Positions 32,476-42,289 of a stretch of 64,000 nucleotides of DNA are shown here, in pieces. The stretch comes from an uncultured Pelagibacteraceae bacterium (GTDB taxonomy: Bacteria; Pseudomonadota; Alphaproteobacteria; Pelagibacterales; Pelagibacteraceae). The DNA is taken from the NCBI GenBank assembly GCA_902566365.1, contig CACFIH010000002.1:1-64000 (forward strand), written 5' to 3'. Numbering within the stretch: the stretch's first letter is position 1; each line of letters opens with the position of its first letter. The position numbers and the translations under genes are program-made. Under the pieces are notes generated by a model. That model saw nothing but the letters and a program-made list of their open reading frames with translations, was not told the DNA's origin and did no database searches.

Positions 32476-32922
32476 CTAAAAAGAATTCAAATCTATTTTA
32501 GATAATTTATTATTAAAATCTTCGAAATAATCAATTAAATCGTGAGTTTTATTAAAATCTTGTAAAAAAATCGTAATCTTCCGTGATTTCTCATCTTTGT
32601 CTAATGTATCCCAATAGTGAATTTCTGAGATCATAGAGTGAAAAAGATTTATATAATCTTTCATCTTTTTATTAATTGATTGATCCCCATAACCAATTTC
32701 ACGAATACTTAACTCCAGTTGTCGAAAGTTAAAATCATATATTTCTTGTAAAATAACCTTATTTTCTTTACTTTTATATTTTCTCATAAAAAAAGCAAAA
32801 TGTAGTAAGAAAATAGATAATCTATCTGAAAAATTATCGTTACGATTTAAAGATTGATATAAATCTTTATTTCTAGAGAAATTTATCAATTTATTATAAA
32901 TATTAAGATAATTTAAAGACAT
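32476..32922 (-). CDS. Ubiquinol-cytochrome c chaperone family protein (CBP3-like)
   Basis: A protein of about 148 residues resembling the CBP3/UQCC1 family that helps assemble the cytochrome bc1 complex. Recognisable segments are the L-Y-Q-S-L-N stretch, F-S-D-R-L-S-I-F-L-L-H near residue 31 and the most conserved R-E-I-G-Y-G-D-Q-S-I near residue 74. This gene next to bamE and ahead of plsX is common in alphaproteobacteria. I prefer the ATG at 32922 (M-S-L-N-Y-L); the frame is open to 32979 but that part lies within bamE. The chosen ATG and the bamE ATG share two base pairs (CATG). Confidence 0.77.
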   Translation of the reverse strand: MSLNYLNIYNKLINFSRNKDLYQSLNRNDNFSDRLSIFLLHFAFFMRKYKSKENKVILQEIYDFNFRQLELSIREIGYGDQSINKKMKDYINLFHSMISEIHYWDTLDKDEKSRKITIFLQDFNKTHDLIDYFEDFNNKLSKIDLNSF

Positions 32923-33406
32923 GTTTAAAATATTATATATAATTCTATTTTCATTAATAGTCACAAATTGTAGCTTCAAAAAGGTTGTGAAACATCATGG
33001 AGTTCCATTTTTAGAAAAAAAACAAAAAAATTTAATTATTGATCAAAGTAATGTTAACGATATCAGAAAAATATTAGGTACTCCCTCAACAGTGAGTAAA
33101 TTTGATAATGATGTATGGATATATATTGAGAGAAAACAAACACAATCTGAGTTCAAAAACTTGGGTAGAATGAAGATTTACAAAAATAATGTTTTGGTTC
33201 TTGAAATAGATAGTGCAGGAATCTTAAAGAAAAAAACTTTTTATAACAAAAATGATATGAAAGAAATAAAAATAGTTGAAGGTACAACTAAATCTGGAAT
33301 TAAAAAGAATACTTTTGTTTATGATTTTTTATCTAGTATGAGACAAAAAATTAATGACCCTCTTGGTCAGAGGGCCAAAAAAAGAAAAGAAGCTAACCAG
33401 CGATAA
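32921..33406 (+). CDS. bamE: Outer membrane assembly lipoprotein BamE (SmpA/OmlA)
   Basis: A 161-residue lipoprotein: the signal peptide ends L-I-V-T-N-C17. The SmpA/OmlA core includes [13 protein letters not shown] near residue 45 and a D-V-W-I-Y-I-E-R-K segment. BamE stabilises the outer-membrane protein insertion complex. It diverges from the chaperone gene with overlapping start codons and converges with hppA, overlapping its stop by 14 nt. A GC-rich hairpin CCCTCT/AGAGGG lies near its 3' end (33359-33375). Confidence 0.86.
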   Translation: MFKILYIILFSLIVTNCSFKKVVKHHGVPFLEKKQKNLIIDQSNVNDIRKILGTPSTVSKFDNDVWIYIERKQTQSEFKNLGRMKIYKNNVLVLEIDSAGILKKKTFYNKNDMKEIKIVEGTTKSGIKKNTFVYDFLSSMRQKINDPLGQRAKKRKEANQR

Positions 33407-35498
33407 CTGCTAAAAGAAGTAAAGCTACTATATTTGTTATTTTAATCATAGGGTTAACAGCAGGTCCAGCAGTATCTTTATATGGATCACCAACTGTATC
33501 ACCAGTTACAGCTGCTTTATGTGCATCAGAACCTTTTCCACCATAATTACCATCCTCAATATATTTTTTTGCATTATCCCAAGCTCCACCACCAGCTGTC
33601 ATTGAGACTGCAACAAATAAACCTGTTATAATTACACCAAGCAACATTGCACCAACTGATGCCAATGCAGCAACTTGACCACCAATAGCAAAAATAATAA
33701 AATATAAAACTATAGGAGATAAAACTGGTAATAATGAAGGTACAATCATTTCTTTAATTGCAGCAACAGTTAATAAGTCTACTAGTTTTGCATAATCAGG
33801 TTTCTGTTTTCTTTTCATAATACCTGGATATTTTTTAAATTGTCTCCTTACTTCAATTACAACAGCACCACCAGCTCTCCCTACAGCTTGCATTCCCATT
33901 GAACCAAATAAATATGGAAGCATGCCACCAATCAGTAAACCAACTACTACATAAGGATTTGATAAATCAAAAGTAACAACAATACCCTCAAGTTTAGAAC
34001 CAGCAACTTTAGAAAAATGTTTGATATCCTCGGTATAAGCAGCGAAAAGAACTAAAGCACCTAATCCAGCAGATCCAATAGCATAACCTTTAGTCACAGC
34101 TTTTGTAGTATTACCTACTGCATCTAAAGCATCTGTTGTTTTTCGAACATTGTTAGGCAATTTAGACATTTCAGCTATACCCCCTGCATTGTCTGTAACA
34201 GGTCCATATGCATCAAGAGCTACTACCATTCCAGCTAATGCCAACATAGTTGTCACAGCAATAGCAATACCATATAAACCTGCAATATGATTTGTTAATA
34301 AAATTCCAGCCACAATTATTATTGCTGGTATAGCGGTTGCCTCTAATGAAATTGCAAGACCCTGAATTACATTTGTGCCGTGTCCAGTGGTTGAAGAGTT
34401 GGCCACACTTCTTACCGGTCTATAATTTGTACCAGTATAGTATTCAGTAACCCATATTAATAAGCCAGTAATTATCAATCCAATAACTCCACAATAATAT
34501 AAATCTATTCCAGAAAATGACATATTATTTAATTCATAACTATTTTCTAAACCTAAAACAAAATCAGTGACAGGATATAATATTACTAAAGAAGCTAAAG
34601 CAGAAACTACAAAACCTTTATATAAGGCTCCCATAACATTTTTACTCTTACCTAATTTTACAAAAAAAGTTCCAATGATAGATGTTAAAATACAAGCACC
34701 ACCAATAGTTAAAGGATAAATCATCATTGACATATCGCCTGGAAAAAAAATTGAGGATAAAACCATAGTTGCTACAATAGTAACAGCATAAGTCTCAAAT
34801 AAATCAGCAGCCATACCTGCACAATCTCCAACATTGTCTCCAACATTATCCGCAATAACTGCTGGATTTCTTGGATCATCTTCAGGAATACCAGCCTCGA
34901 CTTTTCCTACTAAATCAGCACCAACATCTGCTCCTTTTGTAAAAATTCCTCCACCTAATCTGGCAAATATAGATATTAAAGATGCACCAAACCCTAATGC
35001 AACTAACGCATTGACTATTTCTCTTTCATCAACATTAAACTTTAACAATAAATAATAATAGACAGCTATAGATAATAAAGCCAAACCTGCTACCAACATT
35101 CCAGTAACAGCACCAGATTTAAAAGCAACCGAAAGACCACTAGCTAAACCTTTACGTGAAGCTTCAGCTGTTCTTACATTCGCTTGAACAGAAACTAACA
35201 TTCCTACATAGCCTGCTATACCTGATAATGTAGCTCCAATTAAATATCCTAATCCAACAAGAGGACTAAAAGCAATACTAACAATTACTAAAACAACTAC
35301 ACCAACGATAGCGATAGTTTTATATTGTCTAGCTAAATATGCCTTAGCACCTATTTGAATAGCTGATGCAATATCTTGCATTTTTAAATTACCTGCACTG
35401 GAGTTTAAAATATTTTTTCCAGTAAAATATCCGTAAATAATTGATAAAAATCCTGCTGCTATAGTATAAAGTAGAATAGTTTCGACTGTTGAGCTCAT
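33393..35498 (-). CDS. hppA: Membrane-bound proton-translocating pyrophosphatase, K+-independent type
   Basis: A 701-residue integral membrane pump that couples pyrophosphate hydrolysis to proton export. Catalytic motifs are [11 protein letters not shown] near residue 190, [12 protein letters not shown] near residue 218 and the late [13 protein letters not shown]. The segment [10 protein letters not shown] carries Lys at the position that separates K+-independent (Lys) from K+-dependent (Ala) enzymes, so it should not need potassium. About sixteen hydrophobic helices are visible. Energy recovery from pyrophosphate is common in SAR11. An 81-nt gap upstream probably holds its own promoter. Confidence 0.95.
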   Translation of the reverse strand: MSSTVETILLYTIAAGFLSIIYGYFTGKNILNSSAGNLKMQDIASAIQIGAKAYLARQYKTIAIVGVVVLVIVSIAFSPLVGLGYLIGATLSGIAGYVGMLVSVQANVRTAEASRKGLASGLSVAFKSGAVTGMLVAGLALLSIAVYYYLLLKFNVDEREIVNALVALGFGASLISIFARLGGGIFTKGADVGADLVGKVEAGIPEDDPRNPAVIADNVGDNVGDCAGMAADLFETYAVTIVATMVLSSIFFPGDMSMMIYPLTIGGACILTSIIGTFFVKLGKSKNVMGALYKGFVVSALASLVILYPVTDFVLGLENSYELNNMSFSGIDLYYCGVIGLIITGLLIWVTEYYTGTNYRPVRSVANSSTTGHGTNVIQGLAISLEATAIPAIIIVAGILLTNHIAGLYGIAIAVTTMLALAGMVVALDAYGPVTDNAGGIAEMSKLPNNVRKTTDALDAVGNTTKAVTKGYAIGSAGLGALVLFAAYTEDIKHFSKVAGSKLEGIVVTFDLSNPYVVVGLLIGGMLPYLFGSMGMQAVGRAGGAVVIEVRRQFKKYPGIMKRKQKPDYAKLVDLLTVAAIKEMIVPSLLPVLSPIVLYFIIFAIGGQVAALASVGAMLLGVIITGLFVAVSMTAGGGAWDNAKKYIEDGNYGGKGSDAHKAAVTGDTVGDPYKDTAGPAVNPMIKITNIVALLLLAVIAG

Positions 35499-35579
35499 AT
35501 AAACCTTAATTAAGTAGTTGGTTGTTAGTTTTAAAAGCCGGACAATACAAAAAAAGATATAAAAGGCAACGATTAACTT

Positions 35580-36536
35580 TTAAAATTTATGAAAATAACC
35601 TTTGTATTTTAGCCTAATTTTCTTATTTTTTTCATCAATAATTTGAGATTTTTGACTGTTACCATAAATTTTTCCTACTTTTGAAATCTTTATACCTAGA
35701 GATTTAGATGTTTTAGCAATGATTCTAGATTTTGATTTAGAAGCTGTAAATAAAATCTGATAATCATCTCCGTGAGATATGCATTGTAATTTTTTTATCT
35801 TCTTTAAATTAATTAACTTTTTAAGATTATTAGATATAGGGATATCCTTTAAATTCAATTTATATGATAGATTTTGTTTATTAATGAGTTTTTCTAAATC
35901 GGAAATTAGACCATCAGATATATCAATTGAAGTATTAGCAATTGAAATTAATTTTTTTGTTAAATTAACACATAAGTCTGGATTAAAATATTTTTTTCTA
36001 AAATAGTTTTTTAGTTTATCTTTTATATTGATTTCATTTTTTAATATTTTTAAGCCAATATAACTATCACCTAAATTTCCTGTTACATAAATATCATCAT
36101 TAATTTTTGCTTTGTTTCTTAAAACTATTTTATTGGAGAAACCAACTGTTGTAATTGTAAAACTTAATTTTTTCGAAAAAACTGTATCACCTCCAGATAA
36201 AAAGATTGAATATTTAGTTTGCTCCTGTTTTAATGATTTTGAGATCAGTGTCAGATTTTTTTTTGAAAAAGACTTATTATCACCTGATCCTGATATGAAA
36301 TAGTATTTAGGATGAACACCTTTGCATATTAAATCAGAAATAGATGATCTTAATATCTTTTTTATAACAAGTTCAGGATTTTTAAAATTTAAAAAATGAA
36401 CACCTTCAACATATGTATCAACAGAAATAACTAAATTTTTTGTTTTATCAAAAAAAACATCATCATTTAAATTTAATGAACTTTTATTATTAGACAATTT
36501 TGAAAAATATCTTTTTATTAGTTCAAACTCATCCAT
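35580..36536 (-). CDS. thiL: Thiamine-monophosphate kinase
   Basis: Phosphorylates thiamine monophosphate to thiamine pyrophosphate. At 318 residues it has the ThiL core: D-E-F-E-L-I-K-R-Y-F near the start, N-D-D-V-F near residue 24, V-I-S-V-D-T-Y-V-E-G-V-H-F near residue 34, D-I-S-D-G-L near residue 200 and a late S-H-G-D-D-Y-Q segment. It is the last gene of the riboflavin/nusB run and overlaps nusB by 8 nt. It enables salvage or import of thiamine precursors but says nothing on de novo synthesis. Confidence 0.9.
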   Translation of the reverse strand: MDEFELIKRYFSKLSNNKSSLNLNDDVFFDKTKNLVISVDTYVEGVHFLNFKNPELVIKKILRSSISDLICKGVHPKYYFISGSGDNKSFSKKNLTLISKSLKQEQTKYSIFLSGGDTVFSKKLSFTITTVGFSNKIVLRNKAKINDDIYVTGNLGDSYIGLKILKNEINIKDKLKNYFRKKYFNPDLCVNLTKKLISIANTSIDISDGLISDLEKLINKQNLSYKLNLKDIPISNNLKKLINLKKIKKLQCISHGDDYQILFTASKSKSRIIAKTSKSLGIKISKVGKIYGNSQKSQIIDEKNKKIRLKYKGYFHKF

Positions 36537-36933
36537 TAATTAATCTTATCTTTTTTGCGATATTATCTAATAAGGCATTTAGATATTTTGTTTGAGAATT
36601 GTCTAAAAAAAAATTTGAGGCATTGAGATACTCCTTAATAATAATCTTTATTGAAACATTAGGTTTGTATAAAAATTCATAAGTAGCTGATTTTAATATT
36701 ACTTGAAATAATTTATCCATATTATTAAAATTAAATTTTTCTCCTAAATTTTTGTCTAATTCTTCCATTAAAATTTCATTTCGTTCAATTGTACCAGAAA
36801 CTACATCTTTAATAAATTTTTTATATCTATGTTTAGGAAAATCTAATTTTTCTTCCTCATTAAAAAATTTTCCATATAATTTTTGTATTATAATTACTCT
36901 TGGATTGTTTTTGGGGCTATAGGAAGTTCTCAT
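36529..36933 (-). CDS. nusB: Transcription antitermination factor NusB
   Basis: A 134-residue all-helical protein of the NusB fold, which with NusE/S10 binds boxA RNA in rRNA antitermination. The start R-V-I-I-I-Q-K-L-Y-G-K-F and the late segment S-A-T-Y-E-F-L-Y-K-P-N-V-S-I-K-I-I-I-K-E-Y are recognisable. It overlaps ribH by 4 nt and thiL by 8 nt, the standard ribH-nusB-thiL order. Confidence 0.87.
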   Translation of the reverse strand: MRTSYSPKNNPRVIIIQKLYGKFFNEEEKLDFPKHRYKKFIKDVVSGTIERNEILMEELDKNLGEKFNFNNMDKLFQVILKSATYEFLYKPNVSIKIIIKEYLNASNFFLDNSQTKYLNALLDNIAKKIRLING

Positions 36934-37319
36934 TTTTGTGTCAAAACTGATAAAATAGCTTTTGCTGCCTCAGCACCCTTTTTTTTTCTTGCTCTAGCTT
37001 GTTTCATATTCAAGCAAGTTATAATTCCATTTCCTACTGGTTTTTTTGAAATGACAGATAAGTTCATAATAGCATCCGTTGTTGCTTTGGAGATAAAATC
37101 AAAATGAGGTGTTTGACCTTTTATTACGCATCCTAAAGCAATAAATGCCTCAAATTTATTTAAATTTTTTGAAATGGTTACTGGTATTTCAAAAACTCCT
37201 GGAACATTAACTATCTTAAGATTAAAATTTTTGGGTATTGATTTTAATGCATATGATAACAATCCATTATTAATATCCTTATAATAATTTGCACAAATAA
37301 TTAAAATTTTTTTTTTCAT
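36930..37319 (-). CDS. ribH: 6,7-dimethyl-8-ribityllumazine synthase
   Basis: Condenses the pyrimidine and butanone phosphate intermediates in riboflavin synthesis. At 129 residues it is short for the family. V-P-G-V-F-E-I-P-V near residue 39, A-L-G-C-V-I-K-G-Q-T-P-H-F near residue 61 and P-V-G-N-G-I-I-T near residue 95 are the conserved phosphate- and substrate-binding segments. It overlaps both ribBA (1 nt) and nusB (4 nt). Confidence 0.94.
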   Translation of the reverse strand: MKKKILIICANYYKDINNGLLSYALKSIPKNFNLKIVNVPGVFEIPVTISKNLNKFEAFIALGCVIKGQTPHFDFISKATTDAIMNLSVISKKPVGNGIITCLNMKQARARKKKGAEAAKAILSVLTQK

Positions 37320-38419
37320 TAAATTAATTCCTGCTTTGTTATTTTAATATCAAAACCTTCTAAACCAATAACCTTTTTTGGTGATTTTGTAATTAAAATC
37401 ATTTTTCTTATTTTTAAATCTTTTATAATTTGTGCTCCTATACCATAATTTCTAATAAGTTTATCATTTCCTTTATTATAAAAACTTTTATCTTTATAAT
37501 TTTTTAATGTTTGAGTTACAGATTTAAGATTTGTATCTTTTATAAAAACTAATACACAATTATTAAATTTTTTAAAATAATTAAGGGTTTTATTAAATGA
37601 ATTAGGCAATTGTTGATTTATCAAATAATTTTGTACAACATTTGAGGAAATGACCCTAACCCTTGGTATAACCCCTCTTTTTAATGATCCTTTAACAAGT
37701 GCAAAATGTTCTGAACCATCTAATAAATTTTCATAAATTTTTATTTTAAATTTTTGTTTATCAAATCTAATGTCAGAAGTTTTTTTTAATCTTATTAATT
37801 TTTCTTTTTTTAATCTATATGAAATTAAATCTTCAATTTTTCCAATTTTTAACCCGTGTTTTTTTGCAAAATTGAGTAAATTTTGGCCTTTGGCCATAGT
37901 TCCATCTTCATTCATAATTTCACATATCACAGCCGAATTATTTTTTTTGGCAATTTTAGATATATCAACAGAAGCTTCTGTATGACCTGCTCGGACTAAC
38001 ACGCCTCCATCTTTAGCAATTATGGGAAATACATGACCTGGTGAAACAATGTCTTTTTTTTTAACATTTTTTCTTGATGCAATTCTTATGGTACGAGCTC
38101 TATCTTTAGCTGAAATTCCGGTTGTTATTCCTTTTTTTGCTTCAATTGAAACAGTAAAAGCAGTTTTGTTTCTTGATTGATTAATGGGAGACATCAAGGA
38201 TAAGTTTAATCTTTTTGCCTGTAAACTGTCTAGAGCCAAACAAATTAAACCTCGGCCATACTTAGCCATAAAATTTATATTTTTTGCATTTGTGTCCGAT
38301 GTAGAAATAACTAAATCACCTTCATTTTCTCTTTTCTCGTCATCAACTAAAATAAACATACCTCCTTTTTTGGCAATGTTGATAATATTTTCAATTGACG
38401 AATAATTACTTTTTTTCAT
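37319..38419 (-). CDS. ribBA: 3,4-dihydroxy-2-butanone 4-phosphate synthase with degenerate GTP cyclohydrolase II-like domain (RibBA)
   Basis: The N-terminal domain (residues 1-200) is a full RibB: D-D-E-K-R-E-N-E-G-D-L near residue 24, H-V-F-P-I near residue 129 and R-A-G-H-T-E-A-S-V-D near residue 142. The C-terminal 150 residues correspond to the RibA fold but lack the zinc cysteine set (C-x-G-D-x-F-x-S-x-R-C-D-C-G), so cyclohydrolase activity is not expected from this half. A separate RibA would be required elsewhere in the genome. The gene overlaps ribE by 4 nt and ribH by 1 nt. Confidence 0.9.
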   Translation of the reverse strand: MKKSNYSSIENIINIAKKGGMFILVDDEKRENEGDLVISTSDTNAKNINFMAKYGRGLICLALDSLQAKRLNLSLMSPINQSRNKTAFTVSIEAKKGITTGISAKDRARTIRIASRKNVKKKDIVSPGHVFPIIAKDGGVLVRAGHTEASVDISKIAKKNNSAVICEIMNEDGTMAKGQNLLNFAKKHGLKIGKIEDLISYRLKKEKLIRLKKTSDIRFDKQKFKIKIYENLLDGSEHFALVKGSLKRGVIPRVRVISSNVVQNYLINQQLPNSFNKTLNYFKKFNNCVLVFIKDTNLKSVTQTLKNYKDKSFYNKGNDKLIRNYGIGAQIIKDLKIRKMILITKSPKKVIGLEGFDIKITKQELI

Positions 38420-39002
38420 AAAAAAAAATTTTTTACATATTTAGAGAGTATATCTATTTCAATGTTAACTAAACTTCCTTTTTTTAATTTAGATAAATTT
38501 GTTAATCTAAATGTATGAGGTATCACCCAAATTTGAAATCCCTTTTTTGTAACTTTGGATATTGTTAATGAAATACCATTTACACATATCGAAGCTTTTT
38601 CAATTAAGTTCTTTCTTTCTTTCAAAGAAATTGATAAATCAAAAATGTAAGATTTATCAATCTTTTTTATATCAAGAATTTTGCCAATAGTGTCTACATG
38701 TCCTTGGCAGATATGACCTGAAATTTTTTGGCCATATTTTAAAGGTAACTCTAAATTAATTTCATCATTTTTTTTTAAGATACTTAAATTTTGATCTTTG
38801 AATTGTTTCATTTGAAAGATAAAACTCCATTATCTTATTCTTTATACTTATGAGAGTTAAGCAAACACCATCACATGCAACTGAAACACCTATATCTTTT
38901 TTTTGATAATTTTACGTTAGATTTAATAAAGATATTAATTCCTTTTGATCTTTTTAAGATCTTTTTTACATTTCCTTTATTAAAAATAATTCCGTTAAAC
39001 AT
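38416..39002 (-). pseudogene. ribE: Riboflavin synthase alpha chain, disrupted by two apparent +1 insertions
   Basis: Riboflavin synthase dismutates two lumazines to riboflavin. The reading begins at 39002 (M-F-N-G-I-I, like the family start M-F-T-G-I-V), loses frame in the A8 run at 38897-38904, continues in a second frame (D-I-G-V-S-V-A-C-D-G-V-C-L-T-L), and loses frame again in the A9 run at 38768-38776, after which N-D-E-I-N-L-E and G-H-I-C-Q-G-H-V-D-T follow to the stop. Removing one A from each run gives 194 residues, the normal length. An intact internal frame from 38811 is only the C-terminal two thirds. It is likely functional if the runs are sequence errors or are corrected by slippage. 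It overlaps ribD by 8 nt. Confidence 0.85.
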
Positions 39003-40110
39003 TTTTCCTTATATAAATGGAAATCTTATCTTTGGCTAGATCTGAGCTTATTTTTGATTTAATTTTATAGAAATTATTCAAAATATCATTTGATGTAAAA
39101 ATTATATGTTTTTTACTTTTTGATAATTCTTTAGGGCTTTTAAATAGATAAAATTGATTAATTAGTCTATTTTTAAGTAAACTTTTAGTAATCTTATCTC
39201 CACCTTCAACCAATAAATTTCTAATTCCAAAAGAAAATAAACTTCGCATAATATTCTTTAAATCAAATCTCATTTCCTTACTTAATTTTGATTTAATCAA
39301 AATTGCTCCTTTTTGTTTAAGTTTTTTAATCTTTATAAGTTTCATAGAGTTGTGAAAAATTATTGTATTATTTTTTTTTATTGTTCTATAGATATATGTA
39401 TTTAATTTAATATCTAAATTTTTATCTAAAATGATTCTTTTAGGGGAAAATCTTTCATATCCTTTTAATCGACAGTTTAACTTTGGATTATCAGTATTTA
39501 AAGTATTACTTGAAATCATAATTGCATCATTTTTAAATCTTAAATAGTGGGTTAGTTTATCAGAAGTTTTATTTGTTATTCTTTTTCTGCCATTACTATA
39601 AATTAGTTTATTTTTAGAAATTGCTATTTTGGCTGTAATAAATGGCAATTTATGTTTTTTATTAAATATATATGAATCATAAAGATCTAAAGTCTCATTT
39701 TTTAAAAGATTTTTTCTTACTTTAATATTTTTTTTTTTTAAAATCTTAAAACTCTTACCTTGTACTCTTTTATCTATATCGTTTATCGAGTAAAAAACTT
39801 CATCAATACCGCTTTTAATTATACTATTTGTGCATGGGGGAGTTTTTCCATAATGATTGCAAGGTTCAAGTGTGACATACATTTTAGATCCTATTAAACT
39901 TTGAAATGAGTTGTCAATTGCATTAGTCTCAGCATGTGGACGACCATTGTATCCTGTTTGACCTATTGATATAATTTCATCATTTTTTACTATTACACAA
40001 CCAACAGAAGGGTTATCACCTGTTAATCCTTTCCTGACTTTAGCTAAATTAATAGCAAGTCTCATATAATTCTTATCTTTTAATGAAAATTTATCTTTTT
40101 TTGTAGACAT
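38995..40110 (-). CDS. ribD: Bifunctional diaminohydroxyphosphoribosylaminopyrimidine deaminase / 5-amino-6-(5-phosphoribosylamino)uracil reductase
   Basis: A two-domain riboflavin enzyme of 371 residues. The deaminase domain has the zinc motif P-H-A-E-T-N-A near residue 58 and [14 protein letters not shown] near residue 82. The reductase domain starts near residue 145 (F-I-T-A-K-I-A-I-S) and includes a late L-L-V-E-G-G-D segment. It overlaps nrdR by 20 nt and ribE by 8 nt. Confidence 0.94.
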   Translation of the reverse strand: MSTKKDKFSLKDKNYMRLAINLAKVRKGLTGDNPSVGCVIVKNDEIISIGQTGYNGRPHAETNAIDNSFQSLIGSKMYVTLEPCNHYGKTPPCTNSIIKSGIDEVFYSINDIDKRVQGKSFKILKKKNIKVRKNLLKNETLDLYDSYIFNKKHKLPFITAKIAISKNKLIYSNGRKRITNKTSDKLTHYLRFKNDAIMISSNTLNTDNPKLNCRLKGYERFSPKRIILDKNLDIKLNTYIYRTIKKNNTIIFHNSMKLIKIKKLKQKGAILIKSKLSKEMRFDLKNIMRSLFSFGIRNLLVEGGDKITKSLLKNRLINQFYLFKSPKELSKSKKHIIFTSNDILNNFYKIKSKISSDLAKDKISIYIRKNV

Positions 40111-40549
40111 CTAACTTGTCCACAAATTGCACAAAATCTTTTTCTTCTCTAAAGTTTCTGTAAACAGATGCAAAACGAACGTATGCAACTGGGTCTAGTT
40201 CTTTTAAACCTTCCATCACCATCGTACCAATAGTGTTACTTGAAATTTCATTTTGTCCAAGCTCCTCTAAAGATCTAGTAATACGACTTATAAATTTTTC
40301 AACAGTCTCAGTATCTAATGGTCTTTTTTTTAAAGCAATATAAATAGACTTACTTAATTTATCTCTATCAAATGATGATTTTCTACCATTTTTTTTTACA
40401 ACCATAACTTCTCTATGCTGAATTCTTTCAAAAGTGGTAAACCTTGCACCACAACTACAAAGTCTCCTTCTACGTATTGCAGTCCCATCTTCTGTTGGGC
40501 GAGAGTCTACTACAGATGTTTCGCCTTTTTTTTCACAGGGGCAGATCAT
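40091..40549 (-). CDS. nrdR: Transcriptional repressor NrdR
   Basis: An ATP-cone repressor of ribonucleotide reductase genes. The N-terminal zinc ribbon reads C3-P-C5 with the second pair C32-[18 protein letters not shown] and F-T-T-F-E-R follow. The ATP-cone occupies about residues 50-140. The first cysteine pair is C-P-C and not the usual C-P-x-C. At 152 residues it is normal. The nrdR gene between glyA and ribD is standard in alphaproteobacteria; it overlaps glyA by 4 nt. Confidence 0.94.
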   Translation of the reverse strand: MICPCEKKGETSVVDSRPTEDGTAIRRRRLCSCGARFTTFERIQHREVMVVKKNGRKSSFDRDKLSKSIYIALKKRPLDTETVEKFISRITRSLEELGQNEISSNTIGTMVMEGLKELDPVAYVRFASVYRNFREEKDFVQFVDKLDVYKKR

Positions 40550-41859
40550 TTATTTAAATTTTTGTAAATTGGAAAATTTGAACATAGGCTTATTACCTCA
40601 TTTCTTACTTCATTTTCCACTTTACTATTATCTTCCGGATTATCTGATAATCCCTTAATGACTTTTGTTATCAAGTTACCAACTTTCTCAAATTCCTTTA
40701 AACCAAATCCTCTCGTTGTTGCGGCTTGTGAGCCCAGTCTAATGCCTGATGTAATCATAGGTTTTTCAGTATCAAATGGTATACCATTTTTATTACAAGT
40801 AATATTTGCTCTACACAAACTTTCTGAGGCCAAATTTCCTTTCACACCAAACGGTCTTAAATCAACTAACATCAAATGCGTATCAGTACCACCAGAGTAA
40901 ATCTTAAACCCATTATTTTTTAAAGTCTCAGCTAACATTTTTGCATTAGCCAAAACATTTTTTATATAAGTTTGAAATTCAGGTTTTAATGCTTCAAAAA
41001 AGCCAGCTGCTTTTGCTGCAATAATGTGCATCAGTGGTCCACCTTGATAACCAGGAAACACAGCTGTATCAAATTTTTTTCCTAAATCTAAATCATTAGA
41101 TAATATAATGCCACCTCTAGCACTTCTAAAAACTTTGTGCGTTGTAGATGTAACCACATGGGCATAGTCACACGGATTAGGATAACCTTTTCCTGCAACT
41201 AAACCTGAAAAATGTGCCATATCTACCATAAGGTATGCGCCAACTTTATCAGCAATTTGTCTAAATCTTTTAAAATCAATTACTCTTGAATAAGCGCTTC
41301 CACCAGCAATGATAAGTTTAGGATTATGTTCTAATGCAAGTTTTTCCACATTATCATAATCAATAAGTTCTGATTTCTTATCAACATCATAACTAATCGC
41401 ATTAAACCATTTTCCAGACATGGAAATTTTTAATCCGTGAGTAATATGGCCTCCTGAATTCAAGCTCATACCCATAAACGTATCATCAGGTTTTAACAAG
41501 GCTAGAAATACTGCACCATTTGCTTGTGCACCAGAATGGGGTTGAACATTTGCATATTTACAATTGAAAAGTTTTTTTATTCTTTCTAATGCCAATTGTT
41601 CAGCAACATCTACGTGCTCACAACCATTATAATATCTTTTACCAGGATATCCTTCTGCATATTTGTTTGTAAGGACTGAACCCTGAGCTTCTAATACAGC
41701 TTGAGAAACAATATTTTCTGATGCAATTAGTTCAATGTGATTTTGTTGTCTTATCAACTCATCATTAATAGCTTTAAATAAATCTGGATCTGACTTAGAT
41801 AGACTTTTTTCAAAAAAATCTTGGTAACTAGAGTTAATATATTTTGTTTCGCTTGACAT
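40546..41859 (-). CDS. glyA: Serine hydroxymethyltransferase
   Basis: A PLP enzyme that interconverts serine and glycine with tetrahydrofolate. At 437 residues it has [11 protein letters not shown] near residue 36, Q-P-H-S-G-A-Q-A-N near residue 104 and the PLP lysine in [13 protein letters not shown] near residue 243. An N-terminal extension of about 20 residues precedes the core. It lies 3 nt from rpiB and overlaps nrdR by 4 nt. With sarcosine oxidase further along the window it would serve glycine and one-carbon flow. Confidence 0.96.
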   Translation of the reverse strand: MSSETKYINSSYQDFFEKSLSKSDPDLFKAINDELIRQQNHIELIASENIVSQAVLEAQGSVLTNKYAEGYPGKRYYNGCEHVDVAEQLALERIKKLFNCKYANVQPHSGAQANGAVFLALLKPDDTFMGMSLNSGGHITHGLKISMSGKWFNAISYDVDKKSELIDYDNVEKLALEHNPKLIIAGGSAYSRVIDFKRFRQIADKVGAYLMVDMAHFSGLVAGKGYPNPCDYAHVVTSTTHKVFRSARGGIILSNDLDLGKKFDTAVFPGYQGGPLMHIIAAKAAGFFEALKPEFQTYIKNVLANAKMLAETLKNNGFKIYSGGTDTHLMLVDLRPFGVKGNLASESLCRANITCNKNGIPFDTEKPMITSGIRLGSQAATTRGFGLKEFEKVGNLITKVIKGLSDNPEDNSKVENEVRNEVISLCSNFPIYKNLNK

Positions 41860-41862
41860 TTT

Positions 41863-42288
41863 TTAAATTTTTTTCACTCTCTTTTTATGTCTACCACCTT
41901 CAAACTTTGTATTTACAAAAATATCAATACATTTAAAGGCAATGTTTTTTTTTGTTAATCTAGAACCTAATGTAATAATATTTGCGTTGTTATGCAATCT
42001 AGATAATTTTGTATTTTTGGCTGAATAACATACTGCAGCCCTTATTTTTTTGTGTCTGTTTGCCGCCATAGACATACCCATTCCAGATCCACAAACTAAA
42101 ATACCTATATTTTTACTATTTTTAGATACTTTTTTACACAATTTATGAGCATAATCAGGATAATTAACGGATATTTTTGAATTATCTGTCCCTAAATCTA
42201 TAAAAAAGTATTTTTTTTTAAAATTTCTCTTTATCTCCTCTTTAAGATTATATCCTGCATGATCTGATGAAATGAATAATTTTTTCAA
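41863..42288 (-). CDS. rpiB: Ribose 5-phosphate isomerase B
   Basis: Interconverts ribose 5-phosphate and ribulose 5-phosphate. The core K-K-L-F-I-S-S-D-H-A-G-Y-N-L-K, the catalytic Cys in V-C-G-S-G-M-G-M-S and a late T-L-G-S-R-L segment match RpiB. The family starts directly at M-K-K, and a TTG codon is at that position (42288), giving 141 residues and starting just after the upstream stop. An ATG at 42321 is also in frame but adds eleven non-family residues and overlaps the previous gene by 32 nt. Confidence 0.88.
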   Translation of the reverse strand: MKKLFISSDHAGYNLKEEIKRNFKKKYFFIDLGTDNSKISVNYPDYAHKLCKKVSKNSKNIGILVCGSGMGMSMAANRHKKIRAAVCYSAKNTKLSRLHNNANIITLGSRLTKKNIAFKCIDIFVNTKFEGGRHKKRVKKI

Positions 42289-42289
42289 A

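Noticed and set aside
32923-32979. Longer N-terminus for the cytochrome chaperone starting at 32979
   Set aside because: The extra 19 residues fall within the bamE signal-peptide region and do not resemble the family start.
33359-33375. GC-rich hairpin CCCTCT-TGGTC-AGAGGG near the bamE end as a bidirectional terminator
   Set aside because: It lies in the coding sequence and is not followed by a T-run on either strand.
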